Of a stretch of 26,925 nucleotides of DNA, positions 22,490 to 26,925 are shown one piece after another. The notes under the pieces are model-generated. The model saw only the letters and a program-made list of their open reading frames with translations, searched no databases and was not told where the DNA came from. Position 1 is the stretch's first letter. Every line of letters starts with the position of its first letter. The DNA is from an uncultured Bacteroidales bacterium (GTDB taxonomy: Bacteria > Bacteroidota > Bacteroidia > Bacteroidales > F082): positions 1-26,925 of the forward strand of contig CALEMB010000169.1 of NCBI GenBank assembly GCA_937902805.1, in the 5' to 3' direction. The translations under genes were made by a program, and so were the position numbers.

Positions 22490-22512
22490 TGTAAGAAATA
22501 TTCTTACATTTG
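22490..22512 (+). promoter_or_regulatory. Palindromic operator overlapping the toxin-antitoxin promoter
   Basis: TGTAAGAA (22490-22497), three bases, then TTCTTACA (22501-22508) is a perfect 8-bp inverted repeat. It overlaps the -7 element TACATTTG (22505-22512), which lies 21 nt before the antitoxin ATG. Position and symmetry suit autorepression by the ribbon-helix-helix antitoxin. The -33 element is unclear. Confidence 0.65.
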
Positions 22513-22533
22513 CAGCATGAAAATCAAATTACC

Positions 22534-22785
22534 ATGAGCAGAACAGTAACAGCATCGTTAGGACCTCATTATGAGGAATTTATACAAAGTAGCATCCAAT
22601 GCGGAAGATATAACAATGTCAGTGAGGTCATCCGTGCTGGTCTCCGGCGTTTGGAAGAGGATGAAGCCCAATTGGCGGCTCTCAGAGCGGCTTTGGAAGA
22701 AGGTGAAGCCAGTCCCGATGTTGAGGATTTTGACCCAGACCGTTTCCTTCAAGAGCTGAAAGCAAAACACAAAGCAAATGGCTGA
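22534..22785 (+). CDS. ParD-type antitoxin
   Basis: An 83-residue antitoxin of the ParD/CopG ribbon-helix-helix type, which binds and neutralises the toxin encoded next and usually represses its own promoter. The N-terminus MSRTVTASLGPHYEEFIQSS and the following RYNNVSEVIRAGLRRLEEDE form the DNA-binding fold; the acidic C-terminus (ASPDVEDFDPDRFLQELK) is the likely toxin-binding part. The ATG at 22534 is chosen over a TTG at 22510, which lies within the -7 element. Its last 8 bases overlap the toxin gene, a typical arrangement. It sits between polA and dnaG. Confidence 0.88.
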   Translation: MSRTVTASLGPHYEEFIQSSIQCGRYNNVSEVIRAGLRRLEEDEAQLAALRAALEEGEASPDVEDFDPDRFLQELKAKHKANG

Positions 22786-23074
22786 CTACATTCTTTCCAA
22801 AAAAGCCTCTAACGACCTGGCCAAAATATGGAATTATACTTTTGAAACTTGGTCTGAAGAGCAAGCAGACCGATATTTTCAAGAGTTGATTCAATCTTTA
22901 GGCTACATTGCTGCCAACCCAGATACAGCTGGACGTTCATACGAAGATGTACGTTTGGGCTATCGTGGTTTCCATTCTGAAAGACACATCATTTTCTATC
23001 GAATATTGAAAAATGGTAAAGTCAGAATTATTAGGATTCTTCACGAGAGAATGGATTTTGGTCGGCATTTGTAA
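22778..23074 (+). CDS. ParE/RelE-superfamily toxin
   Basis: A 98-residue toxin of the ParE branch of the RelE superfamily; ParE proteins typically poison DNA gyrase, RelE relatives cut mRNA. Family features are YILSKKASNDLAKIWNYTFETW, FQELIQSLGYIAANPDTAGRSY and a final strand pattern HIIFYRILKNGKVRIIRILHERMDF. The length and the RxxxHExxD-like ending fit ParE. The reading frame is intact, so the pair is probably functional. It overlaps the antitoxin by 8 bases, implying coupled translation. Its 3' end contains the likely -33 region for dnaG. Confidence 0.88.
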   Translation: MADYILSKKASNDLAKIWNYTFETWSEEQADRYFQELIQSLGYIAANPDTAGRSYEDVRLGYRGFHSERHIIFYRILKNGKVRIIRILHERMDFGRHL

Positions 23075-23089
23075 TTTTTTGTAGTTTTG
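23058..23089 (+). promoter_or_regulatory. Possible promoter of dnaG
   Basis: TTG (23058-23060), 21 nt, then TAGTTTTG (23082-23089), matching TAnnTTTG, 16 nt before the dnaG ATG. The -33 part is inside the toxin gene. Confidence 0.45.
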
Positions 23090-23105
23090 CCAAAAATTTA
23101 GCGCA

Positions 23106-25067
23106 ATGGCCATTCCAAGGGAAACAGTTGAACAAATCTTACAAGCCGCTCATATCGAGGAGGTTGTGGGCGAGTTCGTCACCTTAAAGAAAAAGGGGTC
23201 GAACATGTGGGGCAACTGTCCCTTCCACAATGAAAAGACACCCTCGTTCAGCGTCAACCCAGCCCGAAACATCTTCAAGTGCTTCGGCTGCGGCAAGGCG
23301 GGCGACTCGGCCAAGTTCCTCATGGAACACGAACATTACACCTACCCCGAGGCACTGCGCTACCTCGCCAAGAAATACAACATCAAAATCGAGGAGAAGG
23401 AACAAACCGCAGAGGAAATCATGCAGCAAAGCCTCCGCGAAAAGATGTTCAATATCAACGAGTTTGCCGACAAATATTTCGTTGATACCCTATGGAACAC
23501 CGAGGAAGGTAAGACCTTTGGTCTCGAATATTTCCGTGAGCGCGGCTATTATGACCCCATTATCCAGAAGTTCCACCTTGGCTACAACCCCGACTCCGCC
23601 CATTGGGACGCCTTCACTGAATATGCCAAGAAAAACGGCTATGCCGAAGACCTTTTAGAGCAAATCGGCCTATCCATCAAAGGCTCAAAGGGTCTCTATG
23701 ACCGCTACCACGGACGCGTGATGTTTCCCATCCATAGCCTGACGGGACGCGTCATCGGCTTTGGTGGACGTATCTTGACTAACGACAAGAAAAGCCCGAA
23801 ATACCAGAACTCGCCCGAGTCGGAGATTTACGACAAGAAGCACACGCTCTACGGTATCTACTTTGCCAAAAACGCTATCGCCAAACAGGACGAGTGCATC
23901 CTCGTGGAAGGCTATTTCGACGTACTGCGTATGCATCAAATCGGCATCGAGAACGTGGTAGCCAGCAGTGGCACCTCATTGACGATGGAGCAGATACGCC
24001 TCGTGAAACGCTACACGAAAAACATCACCATGCTCTACGATGGCGACGCAGCAGGCATCCATGCAGCCTTACGTGGCACCGACATGATTCTGTCGGAAGG
24101 CATGAATGTGCATGTCGTGGTCCTGCCTCCCGAGCACGACCCAGATACCTTCGGCAAGGAGTTCTCGACAGAACATGTCACCAACTACCTGAAAGAAAAC
24201 GCCAAAGACTTCATCCGCTTCAAGACGGAGCTGCTGCTGAAAGATGCCGAAAACGACCCCATCAAGCGAGGACAAGTCATCCGTGACATCGTGGAGACCA
24301 TCTCCGTCATTCCGGATAGCATCTTCCGCATTACCTACGTCAAGGAATGCAGCCGGCTTTTGGACATGCCCGAGCAGACGCTCACCAACGAGCTAAACAA
24401 GATTCTGCGGGCGAAACTCAAAAAAACCTTAGGCATCGAAGATAATGTGGTGTCCGAGACAGACACCACGACAGTGACGCAGAAACAAGAGGAAAACGTG
24501 GAGGATCAGCTGCCAGCAGGTTATTATCAGGAACGAGAGTTGGTAAAGTTGCTGCTGATGTACGGACGGGAAGTGATTGTCGACACACGCTACGATGAAG
24601 AGGGGCAACCTATTCAGGAACAAGTTGCGGTGGCACAACTTATCATCGACGACCTCAAGATGGATGGCTTCGTCTTCTCCAATGCCATCAACAAAAAGAT
24701 TTTCGACCTCTTTGACCAAGCCATTGACGAGGGCCGCATTCCCGATGACCAGTTTTTCGTTTCACATGAGGATGAAACCATCGCCCAACTTGCCGCTGAC
24801 CTGCTTTCGACACCTTACAAACTCGACCAATGGGAGAAATATGGCATCTTCGTCAAGCGCGAGGAAGATATGCTGAGGGCTACGGTTTTGTCGTCCCTTT
24901 ACCGTTACAAGGACCTCATCGTCGAGGAACGTCGCAAAGCCATTGAAGAGGAGCTGAAAAACGCCACGGATGTCGACGACCAGCTCATCCTGCTCAAGCA
25001 GAAAAAAGACCTCGACGACATCCGCAAGCAAATCAACAAAGAATTGGGCATTGTGATTGCCAAATAA
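23106..25067 (+). CDS. dnaG: DNA primase
   Basis: A 653-residue primase that lays the RNA primers for replication, working with the replicative helicase. The N-terminal CHC2 zinc-binding domain has Cys38, His41, Cys59 and Cys62 (NCPFHNEKTPSF ... FKCFGCGKAGD). The catalytic core includes YHGRVMFPIHSLTGRVIGFGGR and the TOPRIM domain, with ILVEGYFDV (Glu268) and the acidic motif LYDGDAAG (around residues 310-317). The C-terminal region (about 430-653) is charged and helical, the likely helicase-binding part, and is as divergent as usual. It is full length, ending 6 bases before the convergent DUF4476 gene. Confidence 0.97.
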   Translation: MAIPRETVEQILQAAHIEEVVGEFVTLKKKGSNMWGNCPFHNEKTPSFSVNPARNIFKCFGCGKAGDSAKFLMEHEHYTYPEALRYLAKKYNIKIEEKEQTAEEIMQQSLREKMFNINEFADKYFVDTLWNTEEGKTFGLEYFRERGYYDPIIQKFHLGYNPDSAHWDAFTEYAKKNGYAEDLLEQIGLSIKGSKGLYDRYHGRVMFPIHSLTGRVIGFGGRILTNDKKSPKYQNSPESEIYDKKHTLYGIYFAKNAIAKQDECILVEGYFDVLRMHQIGIENVVASSGTSLTMEQIRLVKRYTKNITMLYDGDAAGIHAALRGTDMILSEGMNVHVVVLPPEHDPDTFGKEFSTEHVTNYLKENAKDFIRFKTELLLKDAENDPIKRGQVIRDIVETISVIPDSIFRITYVKECSRLLDMPEQTLTNELNKILRAKLKKTLGIEDNVVSETDTTTVTQKQEENVEDQLPAGYYQERELVKLLLMYGREVIVDTRYDEEGQPIQEQVAVAQLIIDDLKMDGFVFSNAINKKIFDLFDQAIDEGRIPDDQFFVSHEDETIAQLAADLLSTPYKLDQWEKYGIFVKREEDMLRATVLSSLYRYKDLIVEERRKAIEEELKNATDVDDQLILLKQKKDLDDIRKQINKELGIVIAK

Positions 25068-25073
25068 GGCTCA

Positions 25074-25883
25074 TCAATCCCTTCCTTGTATGTATTCGTT
25101 CAATTCACGCTTTGAACCATCGAAAGAGAACACGTCGTTCAGCATGAAATACTTGTTTTTCTCGACACAATAAGGATAGGCAAACTTGGCAAATTCGAGT
25201 TTGTTGTCTTCAAATTTGAACAATCGGCAGATTTGTGAAATTTGGTCCACCGTCATAGGATTGTTGGCAACGATTTGCTTAGCCGTGGCCAGACGAGTAT
25301 CGTCATAAGACTCTTTGGAAAGCAAGGCCAAAGCCCCTTCAAAATCTTTTGGGTTCATGCCCATCATCATAGGACCGTGTCCAGGCATAGGCGGTTGCAT
25401 ACCCCCAGGAGGCGCAGGCGGCATATTTCCACCTTGATGCATGGGCGGCATATTTCCGCCTTGGTGTCCGTAGGGCATAGAAGGCATTTGTGTTTCTGTC
25501 AGCAAGTCCATGGTGAGTTCTGGACGGATGCTGCTGTGAGTGGCTTCAAGACCCAAAAGATTGCCACGTTGCACAATACTGAAACTTTGAGATTGCCTCA
25601 TGTCGACATAACGACCCACACAATCTTGGCTTCCGTTGTCAAGCTCAACACGGATGTATAACTCTTCAGGCCAGAGGTTGTTGATACGGATGGAACGAAC
25701 AGCGTTCTCGTTTTGCAGCACATCATCGACAAAGAGCCAAAAAGTTTGATGTTTAGGCGCGACAATGGTCAACGAGGAAGCCGATCCATGGCCTCCACCA
25801 GGCCCATGTCCACCGTGACCACGGTATTGTGCCATCGAAGGTATGGCCAATAAAAGGAACAGATAAAGAATTGACTTTTTCAT
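25074..25883 (-). CDS. DUF4476 domain-containing secreted protein
   Basis: A 269-residue protein with a signal peptide (MKKSILYLFLLLAIPSMAQ), so exported. The mature N-terminus has a Gly/His-rich patch (YRGHGGHGPGGGHG). A beta-rich domain follows at about residues 38-115. Next is a low-complexity Pro/Gly/Met/His linker at about 135-172, with QGGNMPP repeated and PGHGPMMMGM. The C-terminal DUF4476 domain (about 175-269) is recognisable from FEGALALLSKESYDDTRLATA, the MTVDQISQICRLFKFEDNKL stretch and KFAYPYCVEK. The function of DUF4476 is unknown. The His- and Met-rich stretches might bind metal ions such as copper or nickel; this is speculation. Confidence 0.85.
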   Translation of the reverse strand: MKKSILYLFLLLAIPSMAQYRGHGGHGPGGGHGSASSLTIVAPKHQTFWLFVDDVLQNENAVRSIRINNLWPEELYIRVELDNGSQDCVGRYVDMRQSQSFSIVQRGNLLGLEATHSSIRPELTMDLLTETQMPSMPYGHQGGNMPPMHQGGNMPPAPPGGMQPPMPGHGPMMMGMNPKDFEGALALLSKESYDDTRLATAKQIVANNPMTVDQISQICRLFKFEDNKLEFAKFAYPYCVEKNKYFMLNDVFSFDGSKRELNEYIQGRD

Positions 25884-25939
25884 GGTTGCACTGTTTTACA
25901 TTGATTTGTTACATTGTTTTTTTGCAAATAACGTGCCAA

Positions 25940-26925
25940 TCATGGCTCCTCAAGAGGCAATGCAACCCATAGGGTATCAACCGCTCTACCCGCCACAATG
26001 CCGAAGCCATTCGTTACATTGGAATAGGTTTGGATAGGCTCGGCAAAAAATCCCATGACTTCATCGCCTTGGTTGCAGGTGTTTAAGTAGCTGTAGTATT
26101 CCTTCGAGAGATGCTCCAACCTAAAGGGCACACGGAAGAAATCGGGGTCGAATCCTTCGTCAACATTACAATCAAAACGAATCTTTAACTTCAAGCGACA
26201 GGAACTTCCGTCAAAAAGCAAGTCGGTGAACACACCCTCGGGACGCGTGTCAAGGTCGCTGGCATCAACAAAATCGTTTTCAGTCATACTGGTGCCAAAA
26301 ATCGGGTCGTCGTAATCGAAAATGACATACCAACTGTTTTCTCCATCTTGCGTGCGGATCCTCTTGTCCTCGACGAGTCTGAAATAATTGGTTTTTCCAG
26401 GGTTAGGGTCGGTGACGTTGATGCTTAGCTCCAAAGAGCCACCGATGCGTAAAACGCTGTCGCCTTCCGGTACTCCTGGTTCGGAAAAATACGGGTAATA
26501 GTATTCGGCATGCCAATTCAACACCTCTATATCATACTGAAAATCAATAGCGTTCGGCAAGGCTGTGGTTTCACCTTCTGCGTCTTCAAAGCCATTGGTC
26601 GACGCCTTTATCTTGACAACATCTCCTGTTTGTGGACGATAGTCATGGTAAAAGCCTGGAACGAGGTGGTAACTAACTATTCCATAGTATTCCCAAACGG
26701 TGTCGAAAAACGGCACCATCTCACCAATGCGATTGTCATTCACATAAAGGGTCGCCACAAGATCTTCAGGGGTCGACGTGTCAGGTGCATCCAAGAAGAA
26801 ATAACTCTTGTTGATGAAGGCCTTAACAGATTCCTCAGGCTCCACGAGGCTGTTGATGACCAACCGAGGATCGGAATGCTCGCCGTTGAATTCAATCTCT
26901 TTTTCACAAGAGACCATCAAAGTGG
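25940..26925 (-). CDS. DUF4249 lipoprotein (5' truncated by window)
   Basis: About 328 residues of a DUF4249 protein, a Bacteroidota family of outer-membrane lipoproteins usually encoded just after a TonB-dependent receptor. The frame is open at the window edge and begins TLMVSCEKEIEF, so the lipobox cysteine is visible but most of the signal peptide lies outside. Family features are LVINSLVEPEE near the start, a beta-rich body, and SNVTNGFGIVAGRAVDTL at the C-terminus. The role is unknown; by analogy it may assist the receptor in uptake. The expected receptor gene would lie beyond 26925. The DUF4476 gene follows after 56 nt on the same strand. Confidence 0.85.
   Translation of the reverse strand, partial: TLMVSCEKEIEFNGEHSDPRLVINSLVEPEESVKAFINKSYFFLDAPDTSTPEDLVATLYVNDNRIGEMVPFFDTVWEYYGIVSYHLVPGFYHDYRPQTGDVVKIKASTNGFEDAEGETTALPNAIDFQYDIEVLNWHAEYYYPYFSEPGVPEGDSVLRIGGSLELSINVTDPNPGKTNYFRLVEDKRIRTQDGENSWYVIFDYDDPIFGTSMTENDFVDASDLDTRPEGVFTDLLFDGSSCRLKLKIRFDCNVDEGFDPDFFRVPFRLEHLSKEYYSYLNTCNQGDEVMGFFAEPIQTYSNVTNGFGIVAGRAVDTLWVALPLEEP

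Overview
The window looks like a chromosomal segment from a member of the Bacteroidales (phylum Bacteroidota), probably an uncultured gut or rumen-type lineage. The evidence is a set of phylum-restricted families (DUF4270, DUF4249, DUF4476, a BACON-domain lipoprotein, the IPExxxVDY family, a one-domain starch synthase), repeated matches to the Bacteroidales promoter (TTG, about 17-21 nt, TAnnTTTG), few Shine-Dalgarno sequences, and the acpP-fabF-rnc-IPExxxVDY gene order. It is mostly housekeeping DNA. I saw no rRNA, tRNA, CRISPR array, prophage or insertion sequence.

Layout. (1) 1-2327, plus strand: the end of a MATE exporter, a DUF2461 protein, and an M15 peptidase lipoprotein. (2) 2328-4533: a 589-bp gene-free stretch, then a minus-strand AAA ATPase (DUF4143 type) whose promoter sits in three 33-bp-period direct repeats. 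(3) 4534-8590, all minus: starch synthase-like protein, DUF4270 lipoprotein, secreted cyclophilin and pheS, probably one unit read right to left and closed by a strong hairpin terminator. (4) 8705-14599: meaB, a small minus-strand acidic protein, then glmS and glnA, and a BACON lipoprotein. glnA makes the glutamine that GlmS uses for glucosamine-6-phosphate. (5) 14657-16522: a GT39-type membrane glycosyltransferase whose coding sequence carries two unrelated palindromic repeat elements read in frame. (6) 16525-19360, minus: acpP, fabF, rnc and an IPExxxVDY gene. (7) 19617-25067, plus: polA, a ParD/ParE toxin-antitoxin pair with a palindromic operator, and dnaG. (8) 25074-26925, minus: a DUF4476 protein and the start-truncated DUF4249 lipoprotein.

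The most unusual signals are non-coding or repeat-based: three palindromic repeat families (one used as terminators, two inside a coding sequence), the phased repeats upstream of the AAA ATPase, a shared AAATCTTGAAATC motif before two start codons, and a possible leaderless promoter before the IPExxxVDY gene. I found no convincing new multi-gene system. The ATPase with its phased repeats is the best candidate for unexplained regulation.
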